The notes under the pieces were generated by a model. It was not told where the DNA came from. It was given only the letters and a program-made list of their open reading frames with translations, and ran no database searches. A stretch of DNA of 6,109 nucleotides from Eubacterium sp. (GTDB taxonomy: Bacteria > Bacillota > Clostridia > Oscillospirales > Acutalibacteraceae). Location of the stretch: contig JAFYGD010000149.1 in NCBI GenBank assembly GCA_017543415.1, positions 1 to 6,109 of the forward strand, written 5' to 3'. Shown piece by piece: positions 1-6,109 of the stretch (the stretch's first letter is position 1; the number at the start of each line of letters is the position of its first letter). Both the position numbers and the translations under genes were made by a program.

Positions 1-1
1 A

Positions 2-664
2 GATAAAATTAAATATACCTTTAAGGATAAATCGCTTTTAACCGAAGCGCTTACCCATTCAAGCTATGCCCATGAGGGCAAGCATAACCGCCGCTGTAAT
101 GAGCGTATGGAATTTCTCGGTGACGCAGTGCTTTCAATTATTACCGCTGACTATCTTTACAGGGCGTATCCTGATGTTGACGAGGGTGAGCTTACAAAAA
201 TCCGTTCCTCCCTTGTGTGTACTGAGGCGCTGTATGAATATGCTAAGTATATTGACCTTCACACCTATCTTGTAATGGGCAAGGGCGCTTCACAGCGTCA
301 CGATGATGAAAAGCCAACCGTGCTTGAAAACGCGTTTGAAGCACTGATTGCCGCAATTTATCTTGACGGCGGAATGGAAAGCGCAAGGGCGTTTGTTCTT
401 CCTTTCCTTAAGTCAGAGGTTGTTGTTCATAAATCCTCTTTTAAGGACTATAAATCCCAGTTTCAGATTATTATTCAGCAGAATCCCGATGAACGCTTTC
501 AGTACAAGCTCGTTGATGAAACGGGCCCGGACCACGATAAACGCTATGTGGTTGAGCTTTACGTAAACTCAAACGTTGTCGGAAAAGGCACTGCCTCAAG
601 CAAAAAGGGCGCAGAGCAGGAGGCCGCGCGTCAGGCGCTTGAACTGATGGGTGTTGAAATATGA
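2..664 (+). CDS. rnc: Ribonuclease III, 5'-partial
   Basis: Cuts double-stranded RNA in the cytoplasm, processing rRNA precursors and some mRNAs. The frame is open from base 2, giving 220 visible residues (numbered here from base 2). Alignment to E. coli RNase III, recalled from memory, suggests about 10 residues are missing. The nuclease domain covers about 1-145, with the signature NERMEFLGD at 33-41 supplying E34, E37 and D41 (E. coli E38, E41, D45), and E61 matching E65. In the second acidic motif, E113 matches E117, but the E. coli D114 position is N110 (bases 329-331). The dsRNA-binding domain runs from about D149 to the end, beginning DYKSQFQ and ending in a KKGAEQEAA helix; the usual Glu after 'LQ' is Ile156. 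The ATG at 107 is an internal Met, because conserved ALTHSSYAHEG-type sequence lies upstream in frame. The stop TGA at 662-664 overlaps the next start. Identity is very secure; full activity is less certain because of the two substitutions. Confidence 0.97.
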   Translation, partial: DKIKYTFKDKSLLTEALTHSSYAHEGKHNRRCNERMEFLGDAVLSIITADYLYRAYPDVDEGELTKIRSSLVCTEALYEYAKYIDLHTYLVMGKGASQRHDDEKPTVLENAFEALIAAIYLDGGMESARAFVLPFLKSEVVVHKSSFKDYKSQFQIIIQQNPDERFQYKLVDETGPDHDKRYVVELYVNSNVVGKGTASSKKGAEQEAARQALELMGVEI

Positions 665-1638
665 AAAAGGGAAATATAAGCATATTCGTACCCTTTAACG
701 GCTGTCCGCAGCAATGCTCCTTCTGTAACCAGAAAACAATTACGGGCCAGTCAAAGCAACCGACTGCCGGGGATGTAAAAAACGCAGTTGAAACTGCGCT
801 GAAGCATAAGGGCTATGAATATGAAATAGCGTTCTTCGGCGGCTCCTTTACCGCAATTGACCGCAGATATATGCTTGAGCTGTTAAACGCTGCGGAGCCT
901 TATGTTAAAAACGGCAGCGTTAAGGGCATAAGAATTTCAACCCGTCCCGACTTTATTGACAAAGAGGTTTTAACTCTGCTTAAAGAAAAGGGCGTAACTG
1001 CTGTTGAGCTCGGCGCTCAGAGTATGGATGACGAGGTGCTTAAAGCAAATCTCCGCGGCCATACGGCGCAGGATGTTGTAAACGCTTCGGCTCTTGTTAA
1101 AGAATTCGGCTTTGAACTGGGGCTTCAGATGATGACGGGGCTCTACCTTGATACCGACGAAAAGGCTGTTGAAACCGCAAAAAAAATAATTGCGCTTAAA
1201 CCCGCAACCGTAAGAATATATCCAACGGTTGTGCTGAAGGGTACATATCTTGAAAGGCTATATGATGAAAAAGTATATTTACCGCCTTCTGTGGACGATG
1301 CTGCGGCGCTCTGCACAGTATTGTTACCGCTCTTTGAAAAAGAAAAAATCAGAGTAATCCGCCTTGGGCTTCACTCGTCCGAGGACATAAAGAAAAATAT
1401 GGTGGCAGGCGCGTTTCATCCCGCCTTCGGTGAGATTGTTCAGTCGCGCTTTATGCTTAATAAGGTGCTTGCATATCCGCCCGGTGATTACGAGGTTTTC
1501 GTAAACCCGCGCAGTATGTCAAAGCTTAAAGGAAATCAGAAAAGGAACGTCTACTTCCTTATGGAAGAAGGCTATAATATAAAATACACCTCAAACGAAA
1601 AGATTGAGGTTGATGAGATAAAAGTAGTGAGAAGATAA
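661..1638 (+). CDS. Elp3-like radical SAM protein (short form, no acetyltransferase domain)
   Basis: A 325-residue radical SAM enzyme. The 4Fe-4S cluster motif is CPQQCSFC, with Cys15, Cys19 and Cys22 in the canonical CX3CX2C spacing. GGSFT at 60-64 is the glycine-rich SAM-contact motif as it appears in the Elp3 group. ELGAQSMDDEVL (116-127), LRGHT (131-135), the QMMTGL segment (156-161) and a C-terminal GLH...AGAFHPAFGE stretch (236-258) also resemble the Elp3 radical SAM core and its C-terminal extension. Full Elp3 proteins are over 500 residues, with a GNAT-type acetyltransferase domain used in wobble-uridine tRNA modification. That domain is absent here, so the substrate cannot be stated; RNA modification is only an inference. 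The start is the ATG that overlaps the rnc stop as ATGA. No strong Shine-Dalgarno sequence precedes it, which suggests translation coupled to rnc. The gene ends 2 bases before smc. It appears intact, with all three cluster cysteines present. Confidence 0.93.
   Translation: MKKGNISIFVPFNGCPQQCSFCNQKTITGQSKQPTAGDVKNAVETALKHKGYEYEIAFFGGSFTAIDRRYMLELLNAAEPYVKNGSVKGIRISTRPDFIDKEVLTLLKEKGVTAVELGAQSMDDEVLKANLRGHTAQDVVNASALVKEFGFELGLQMMTGLYLDTDEKAVETAKKIIALKPATVRIYPTVVLKGTYLERLYDEKVYLPPSVDDAAALCTVLLPLFEKEKIRVIRLGLHSSEDIKKNMVAGAFHPAFGEIVQSRFMLNKVLAYPPGDYEVFVNPRSMSKLKGNQKRNVYFLMEEGYNIKYTSNEKIEVDEIKVVRR
1629..1634 (+). promoter_or_regulatory. Weak ribosome binding site for smc
   Basis: GAGAAG lies 6 bases before the smc ATG, inside the last codons of the radical SAM gene. 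It is a modest match to the Shine-Dalgarno consensus. With the preceding TAA only 2 bases from the ATG, re-initiation by ribosomes finishing the upstream gene is plausible. Confidence 0.45.
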
Positions 1639-1640
1639 TT

Positions 1641-4600
1641 ATGCTGTTAAGAACACTTGAAATGCAGGGATTTAAGTCTTTCCCTGACAAAACGGAACTT
1701 AATTTCGGAAAGGGTATTACCGCGGTAGTAGGTCCCAACGGTTCGGGTAAAAGTAATATATCAGACGCCGTTCGCTGGGTACTCGGTGAAACAAGCACCA
1801 AATCCCTGCGAGGCTCCAAAATGGAGGACGTAATTTTCGGCGGTACCTCAAGCCGTAAGCCCCTCGGCTTTGCCCAGGTTGTGCTTACCCTTGATAATTC
1901 GGACGGCTCGCTTAAGGATAAGGGCGAGGTTGTAACCGTTTCCCGCCGTTATTACCGTTCCGGTGAAAGCGAATATAAGATTGACGGCGAACAGGTGCGC
2001 CGCCGCGATGTTCACGAGCTGTTTATGGATACGGGTCTCGGTGCGGACGGCTATTCAATGGTCGGCCAGGGCAAAATTGACTCTATCATTTCGGCTAAAA
2101 ACGAGGACAGGCGTGAGCTTTTTGAGGAAGCGGCGGGTATTTCCCGTTTCCGCCATAAAAGGCGCGATGCAGAGCGCAGACTTGAACAGGCGCAGGAAAA
2201 CCTTATAAGGCTTCTTGATATTCTCGGTGAGCTTGAAAGCCGTGTAGGTCCCCTTAAAACGCAGAGTGAAAAGGCAAAGAAATACCTTGAGCTTGCCGAA
2301 GAAAAGAAAACTCTTGAAATAGGCGTATGGCTCAACAAAATTAACCGCTTTACCAACGACCTGCGCGAACAGGAGCACAGAATTGAAGCTGCGGACGCTT
2401 CTTATGAAGTCTGCAACAATGAAATCCTTAAGCTTGAGGAGGAAATGGCAAAGGTAAGCCAAAGCGTTGCGGATGCCAATATCAAAATTGAAGAGCTCCG
2501 CGCAAGCGCCGTAAGCTATGATGAAGACGCGCTTCATAAGGAAAGTGAAATCAACGTTCTCAACGCGCGTATTAATCATAACAACGATATGATTAACCGT
2601 CTTAAAGGCGATATTTCCGCAAGTGATAATATGGGCAAAAGCTTTGACGATGAGATTGCGGAAAAGCAGGCGTTTATTACCGAAAACGAGGCTGCGCTTG
2701 AAGTTAAGCGCGCCGAGCTTCAGGGCGTAATGGGCGAGCTTGAAAGCGTAAGGCTCAGCGATGAGGAAAACTCAAAAAGGAGCGTTGAGCTTTCAAGGCT
2801 TCTTTCGGAGCTTACCCTTAAGCTTTCGGACTGCAGGGTAAAGGCTTCACAGGCGCTTACCTCAATTGAGGAAATCAAATCCCGTATGGGTACCGTTGAC
2901 GAAGCGATTGCCGCATTTGACGGCGAGCTTGAAGCGGCTGACGCACAGAAGGCTGAAAGTGAAGCAAATCTTACCTTCATTAAAGAGCGTATTGACGAAT
3001 ACGAAAATTCAATGGAAGGCTACAGCCTTAAAGTAAAAAGCAAAAACGAACGTGCCGAAAAGCTGCGTGAAGAGCTTGAAAAGCTTTCACGCGCTGCGGA
3101 TGAAAAGCGCTCAAAGGCAAAAATGCTTTCAGACCTTGAAAAAAATATGGACGGCTTTTCGGGCGCGGTTAAAACCGTTATGAAGCAGTCGCAGGCAAAC
3201 GCGCTTCCCGGTATTCACGGAACACTTTCACAGCTTATAAGCGTTAATAACGAATACTCCGTTGCAATTGAGGTTGCGCTCGGCGCAGCAATGCAGAATA
3301 TTGTTACCTCAACCGAAAGCGACGCAAAGAAAGCAATTCTTTTCCTGAAACAGAACAATCAGGGCAGGGCAACCTTCCTTCCGATTTCGGCAATAAAGCC
3401 GCGCTTTATGGAGGAAAAGGACCTTGACGATAACTTCGGCTTTATTGATATTGCCTCAAATCTTGTAGACTGTGATTCACAGTATAAGGACATCATCTCA
3501 AACCTGCTCGGCAGGGTAATGATTGTTGAGGATATTGACTGTGCAATCGGTATTGCAAAAAGGTATAAAAACCGCTATAAAATTGTAACCCTTGACGGTC
3601 AGGTAATGAACCCCGGCGGTTCAATGACGGGCGGCTCAAAGGCAAAAGGCGCGGGCGTGCTTTCCCGTGCAAACCTTATTGAGGAGCTAAATGCCGAAGC
3701 GGATAAGCTTGATGCGCAAAAGGAAAAGACCGCCGCGGAATACAAAACTGCAGTTGAGGAACTCAACAAGGCAAACGCAGACCTTCAGGGAGCAGACGCC
3801 GACCTCAGAAACGCCAAGGAAGAGCTTATCAGAGCCGAGGGGGACGACAGGATTATTTCCGATAAAATCAAAACCCTCACAGACCAGAAGCAGGCGCTCA
3901 TTACCGAAAAGGAAAATGCAGACGGAAGAATTATGCTCTTCTCCGAAGCGCATTCAATAGCCGAAAGGGACGCCGCTTCAATTCAGAGCGATATTGATAA
4001 GAACGAAGCGGAGCTCAATTCAATTACGCAGGGCGCTACCGAGCTCAACGAAAAGCGTGAAACCGTACGCGCAAGAAGCGAGGAAATCAACCTTGCTCTT
4101 GTAACTCTTGCCAAGGATACGGAAGCGGCGCGCCGTTCTATTGAGGACATCAGGCTCAGACAGTCAACCCAGAGCGACAGAGTCCGTTCAATCTATGAAG
4201 AAATTGAACAGCTTGAGCAGAACAATAAAGAAATTGCCGCTTCAATCGAGCTTATTAAGAGCGAGGCTGAGCAGCAGCGCAGCAAATCTGCCGAAACGCA
4301 GGAAAATGTCAAGTCGCTTATCGAGGTTCGTAATGAGCTTGAAAAGAGCATAGGCGAAATGAATGCCGCAGAAAAGGAAAGAACCACAGAGCGTGAAAAG
4401 CTTTCAACAGAGCGTGCAAAGCTTGAAGAGCGCCGCAACGGTATGACCCGTGAGTTTGACGAGCTTACCAACCTGCTTTACGAGCAGTATGAGCTTACCA
4501 AGGCGCAGGCTGAAGAAATGAATATCGTTATTGAGGATATGACTGAAGCAAAGCGCAGGTTAAATGAAATCAAGGCTTCAATCCGCAAGCTCGGAACTAT

Positions 4601-5210
4601 CAACGTAGGCGCTATTGAAGAATACGCCGAGGTTTCCGAACGCTACGAATTCCTTAAAGAGCAAATCAGCGACGTTGAAGGCGCAAAGTCAGAGCTTCAG
4701 AGCATTATTTCCGACCTTACCGCTTCAATGAGCGAAAAATTCCTTGCTCAGTTTAATAAGATTAACGAACAGTTCAAGCTTTCGTTTGCCGATTTCTTCG
4801 GCGGCGGACGCGGCGAGCTGATACTCGACGACCCGGATGACTGTCTTGAATGTCCTATTGAAATAAAAATTCAGCCGCCCGGAAAATCAGTTCAGAATAT
4901 CAACCTGTTCTCAGGCGGTGAAAAGTCGCTCGCAGCTATGGCGCTTCTGTTCAGCGTGCTTAAGGTAACGCCTTCTCCCTTCTGTATTTACGATGAGGTT
5001 GAGGCTGCGCTTGACGAGGTAAATGTTGAACGTTTTGCCAAGTATATGCGTAAAATGACGGATAAAACACAGTTTATTTCAATCACCCACAGGCGCGGAA
5101 CAATGGAGGAAGCGGACGTTCTTTACGGCGTAACAATGCAGGAAAAGGGCGTTTCAAAGCTGCTTGAGCTCCAGAGTGCAGAGCTTGCCGAAAAAATGGG
5201 CTTAGAATAA
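1641..5210 (+). CDS. smc: Chromosome segregation and condensation ATPase SMC
   Basis: Full-length bacterial SMC, 1189 residues, within the usual size of the family. Two SMC molecules join at the hinge and, with the kleisin ScpA and ScpB (not in this window), form the condensin that extrudes DNA loops and helps separate sister origins. The N-terminal head (about 1-155) has Walker A GPNGSGKS at 31-38, the arginine finger R57 in SLRG, and MEDVIFGG just after. A long Glu/Lys/Leu-rich coiled coil follows (about 160-510). The hinge spans about 520-670, opening with GIHGTL at 524 and closing with the glycine-rich PGGSMTGGS at 658-666. The second coiled coil is about 675-1010. The C-terminal head has FGGGRGEL, the ABC signature SGGEK starting at S1091, and Walker B FCIYDE with D1118 and catalytic E1119, followed by the D-loop ALDE. 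No frameshift or missing catalytic residue is seen. The start is supported by the typical MLLRTLEMQGFKSF opening and the 2-base spacing from the upstream stop. Confidence 0.99.
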   Translation: MLLRTLEMQGFKSFPDKTELNFGKGITAVVGPNGSGKSNISDAVRWVLGETSTKSLRGSKMEDVIFGGTSSRKPLGFAQVVLTLDNSDGSLKDKGEVVTVSRRYYRSGESEYKIDGEQVRRRDVHELFMDTGLGADGYSMVGQGKIDSIISAKNEDRRELFEEAAGISRFRHKRRDAERRLEQAQENLIRLLDILGELESRVGPLKTQSEKAKKYLELAEEKKTLEIGVWLNKINRFTNDLREQEHRIEAADASYEVCNNEILKLEEEMAKVSQSVADANIKIEELRASAVSYDEDALHKESEINVLNARINHNNDMINRLKGDISASDNMGKSFDDEIAEKQAFITENEAALEVKRAELQGVMGELESVRLSDEENSKRSVELSRLLSELTLKLSDCRVKASQALTSIEEIKSRMGTVDEAIAAFDGELEAADAQKAESEANLTFIKERIDEYENSMEGYSLKVKSKNERAEKLREELEKLSRAADEKRSKAKMLSDLEKNMDGFSGAVKTVMKQSQANALPGIHGTLSQLISVNNEYSVAIEVALGAAMQNIVTSTESDAKKAILFLKQNNQGRATFLPISAIKPRFMEEKDLDDNFGFIDIASNLVDCDSQYKDIISNLLGRVMIVEDIDCAIGIAKRYKNRYKIVTLDGQVMNPGGSMTGGSKAKGAGVLSRANLIEELNAEADKLDAQKEKTAAEYKTAVEELNKANADLQGADADLRNAKEELIRAEGDDRIISDKIKTLTDQKQALITEKENADGRIMLFSEAHSIAERDAASIQSDIDKNEAELNSITQGATELNEKRETVRARSEEINLALVTLAKDTEAARRSIEDIRLRQSTQSDRVRSIYEEIEQLEQNNKEIAASIELIKSEAEQQRSKSAETQENVKSLIEVRNELEKSIGEMNAAEKERTTEREKLSTERAKLEERRNGMTREFDELTNLLYEQYELTKAQAEEMNIVIEDMTEAKRRLNEIKASIRKLGTINVGAIEEYAEVSERYEFLKEQISDVEGAKSELQSIISDLTASMSEKFLAQFNKINEQFKLSFADFFGGGRGELILDDPDDCLECPIEIKIQPPGKSVQNINLFSGGEKSLAAMALLFSVLKVTPSPFCIYDEVEAALDEVNVERFAKYMRKMTDKTQFISITHRRGTMEEADVLYGVTMQEKGVSKLLELQSAELAEKMGLE

Positions 5211-5223
5211 TTAATCCTATTTG

Positions 5224-5270
5224 CCTTCCCCATTTGGGAGAAGGTGTCTGCAAAGCAGACGGATGAGGGG
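5224..5270 (+). repeat. Two-hairpin palindromic intergenic element
   Basis: Two adjacent inverted repeats fill the gap. In hairpin 1, CCTTCCCC (5224-5231) pairs with GGGAGAAGG (5236-5244): 8 base pairs, one bulged A (5239) and an ATTT loop. In hairpin 2, GTCTGC (5246-5251) pairs perfectly with GCAGAC (5255-5260) across an AAA loop. The tail GGATGAGGGG (5261-5270) completes a pattern I recognise as a dispersed intergenic repeat in many Clostridia and other bacteria, often mis-annotated as short proteins reading 'PHPSA..TPSPKWG' on the reverse strand. The assignment to a dispersed family is from memory; only one copy is present here. It could act as an RNA stability or processing structure between smc and ftsY, but the sequence does not show this. 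Confidence 0.7.
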
Positions 5271-5287
5271 TTAAAACCAATATATGC

Positions 5288-5294
5288 AGAAGGA
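5288..5294 (+). promoter_or_regulatory. Ribosome binding site for ftsY
   Basis: AGAAGGA is a good Shine-Dalgarno match ending 6 bases before the ATG at 5301. It fixes that ATG as the start and is clearly stronger than the sites before the radical SAM and smc genes. It lies between the palindromic element and the ftsY start, so ftsY appears to initiate independently of smc translation. Confidence 0.75.
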
Positions 5295-5300
5295 ATAATT

Positions 5301-6109
5301 ATGGGATTATTTGATAAATTCAGAAAAGGCTTGAAGAAAACCCGTGACGAGGGCATTACCGCCCAGATGGACGAGGTTATTGAAAGCTATGAAGAAATAA
5401 CCGACGAGCTTTTTGACGAGCTTGAGGAAATACTTATTATGGGCGATGTCGGTATGCCCACTGCCGAAAGAATTATCGGCGACCTCAAGGCTAAAATTGA
5501 AAACGATAAAATTACTTCCGTTGCCGATGTAAGGGAAACAATGAAGGATATTGTAGCCGGCGTTGTATGGGGCGGTTCTTATCTTAAAATAAGAACAAAG
5601 CCGTCAATTATCCTTGTAATCGGCGTTAACGGCGTAGGTAAAACAACAACTATCGGAAAGCTTGCTCTGCGCCTTAAAAATATGGGCAGAAGCGTAATTC
5701 TCGGCGCTGCGGATACCTTCCGCGCAGCCGCTATAGAGCAACTTCAGGTCTGGGCTGACAGAGCGGACGTTCCGCTTATCAAGCACGCTGAGGGCAGCGA
5801 CCCCGCAGCCGTTGTTTACGATACAATCCAGGCGGGCAAGGCGCGCGGCAGCGACGTTATCATTATTGATACGGCGGGCAGACTCCATAATAAAAAGAAC
5901 CTTATGGACGAACTCAATAAAATCAGCCGTGTTATTGACCGCGAACTACCTGACGCTTCAAGGGAAACCCTTCTTGTGCTTGATGCAACTACCGGCCAGA
6001 ACGCCGTAAATCAGGCAAAGGATTTTAAGGATGCAGCGGGAATTACCGGTATTATCCTTACAAAGCTTGACGGCACCGCACGCGGAGGAGTTGTGCTTGC
6101 TATCAATAA
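5301..6109 (+). CDS. ftsY: Signal recognition particle receptor FtsY, 3'-partial
   Basis: GTPase at the inner face of the membrane that receives ribosome-nascent chain complexes carrying SRP (Ffh plus 4.5S/scRNA) and hands them to SecYEG. The frame runs off the window end with 269 residues visible, and roughly 35-45 C-terminal residues of the G domain are probably missing. The short, basic and amphipathic N-terminus (GLFDKFRKGLKKTR) replaces the long acidic A domain of E. coli FtsY, as is usual in Firmicutes; it is likely the membrane-contact helix. The N domain is about 18-95. The G domain shows G1 GVNGVGKT at 108-115, G2 DTFRAAAIEQL from 138, G3 DTAGR at 190-194, DATTGQN at 228-234 and G4 TKLDGTARGG at 254-263. 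GVNGVGKT and DATTGQN favour FtsY over its paralogue Ffh, as does the absence of an M domain so far. The TAA in the last three bases is out of frame and is not a stop. Confidence 0.98.
   Translation, partial: MGLFDKFRKGLKKTRDEGITAQMDEVIESYEEITDELFDELEEILIMGDVGMPTAERIIGDLKAKIENDKITSVADVRETMKDIVAGVVWGGSYLKIRTKPSIILVIGVNGVGKTTTIGKLALRLKNMGRSVILGAADTFRAAAIEQLQVWADRADVPLIKHAEGSDPAAVVYDTIQAGKARGSDVIIIDTAGRLHNKKNLMDELNKISRVIDRELPDASRETLLVLDATTGQNAVNQAKDFKDAAGITGIILTKLDGTARGGVVLAIN

Larger units (their letters stand above)
5205..5301. repeat. 9-base direct repeats bracketing the smc-ftsY gap
   Basis: GAATAATTA occurs at 5205-5213 (across the smc stop) and again at 5293-5301 (across the ftsY start), 88 bases apart. 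The palindromic element sits between the copies. This could be a target-site duplication left by insertion of a small non-autonomous element. Counter-evidence is that the sequence is low-complexity and that ATAATTATG also precedes and includes the smc start at 1635-1643, so a favoured start context could produce the match by chance. Confidence 0.4.

Noticed and set aside
107..664. RNase III starting at the ATG at 107
   Set aside because: The upstream in-frame codons from base 2 encode conserved RNase III sequence (YTF, ALTHSSYAHEG, NER), and starting at 107 would remove catalytic-region residue E34. The true start lies before the window.
2055..2579. 174-codon open frame on the reverse strand inside smc
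   Set aside because: It lies wholly opposite well-conserved SMC coding sequence, resembles no family I recognise, and has no separate regulatory signals. It is a shadow of the smc codon pattern.
1641..5210. Possibility that this is an Rad50/SbcC or other SMC-like repair ATPase
   Set aside because: The globular hinge with GIHGTL and PGGSMTGGS, the MEDVIFGG segment after Walker A, and the 1189-residue length fit SMC; there is no zinc-hook CXXC.
5246..5260. Rho-independent terminator after smc
   Set aside because: The GTCTGC/GCAGAC hairpin is perfect but only 6 bp, and it is followed by GGATGAGGGG with no T-run. The reverse strand also lacks a T-run after the stem.
5271..5287. Promoter for ftsY around TATATG
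   Set aside because: A loose -10-like TATATG is present, but there is no recognisable -35 element at a suitable distance; the upstream bases belong to the G-rich repeat tail.
5083..5356. Two short reverse-strand open frames crossing the smc-ftsY gap
   Set aside because: They overlap the ends of smc and ftsY, and the gap-derived part of one reads like the familiar spurious peptides (PHPSALQTPSPKWG) produced by this palindromic repeat.
5604..5888. 94-codon reverse-strand open frame inside ftsY
   Set aside because: It is fully antisense to the conserved GTPase motifs of ftsY, with no similarity or signal supporting it.
6107..6109. Terminal TAA as the ftsY stop codon
   Set aside because: In the ftsY frame the last complete codon is AAT (6105-6107), followed by a partial AA. 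The TAA is out of frame and the protein is still inside its G domain.

Overview
The window is a compact, single-strand (+) housekeeping cluster from what looks like a gut-type member of the Clostridia, possibly Oscillospiraceae/Ruminococcaceae. The order rnc – Elp3-like radical SAM gene – smc – ftsY is a known clostridial arrangement. The base composition is moderate by eye. The smc–ftsY gap carries a 'CCTTC..GGAAGG..GGATGAGGGG' palindromic element of a kind scattered between genes in many Clostridia genomes. The taxon is inferred from gene order and protein style, not from a marker search.

Layout: 2-664 is the RNase III gene (rnc), missing about 10 N-terminal residues upstream of the window. 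661-1638 is a radical SAM protein related to the catalytic core of Elp3; it overlaps rnc by 4 bases (ATGA). 1641-5210 is a full-length SMC chromosome-condensation ATPase, starting 2 bases after the preceding stop. 5211-5300 is the only real intergenic gap (90 bases) and holds the two-hairpin repeat and the ftsY ribosome binding site. 5301-6109 is ftsY, the signal recognition particle receptor, cut off by the window end after 269 residues.

The first three genes are packed tightly enough to be one transcript with coupled translation, and ftsY probably belongs to it too, since no convincing terminator or promoter is visible in the gap. The genes do not form one pathway. They cover RNA processing (RNase III), probable tRNA or other RNA modification (Elp3-like), chromosome organisation (SMC) and membrane targeting of ribosomes (FtsY).

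I see no novel multi-gene system. The points worth a second look are: an Asp-to-Asn change at one of the metal-site acidic positions of RNase III, with a second unusual substitution in its dsRNA-binding domain; and the smc–ftsY repeat, which is bracketed by 9-base direct repeats whose collapse would restore a TAA-TT-ATG junction identical to the one just upstream of smc.
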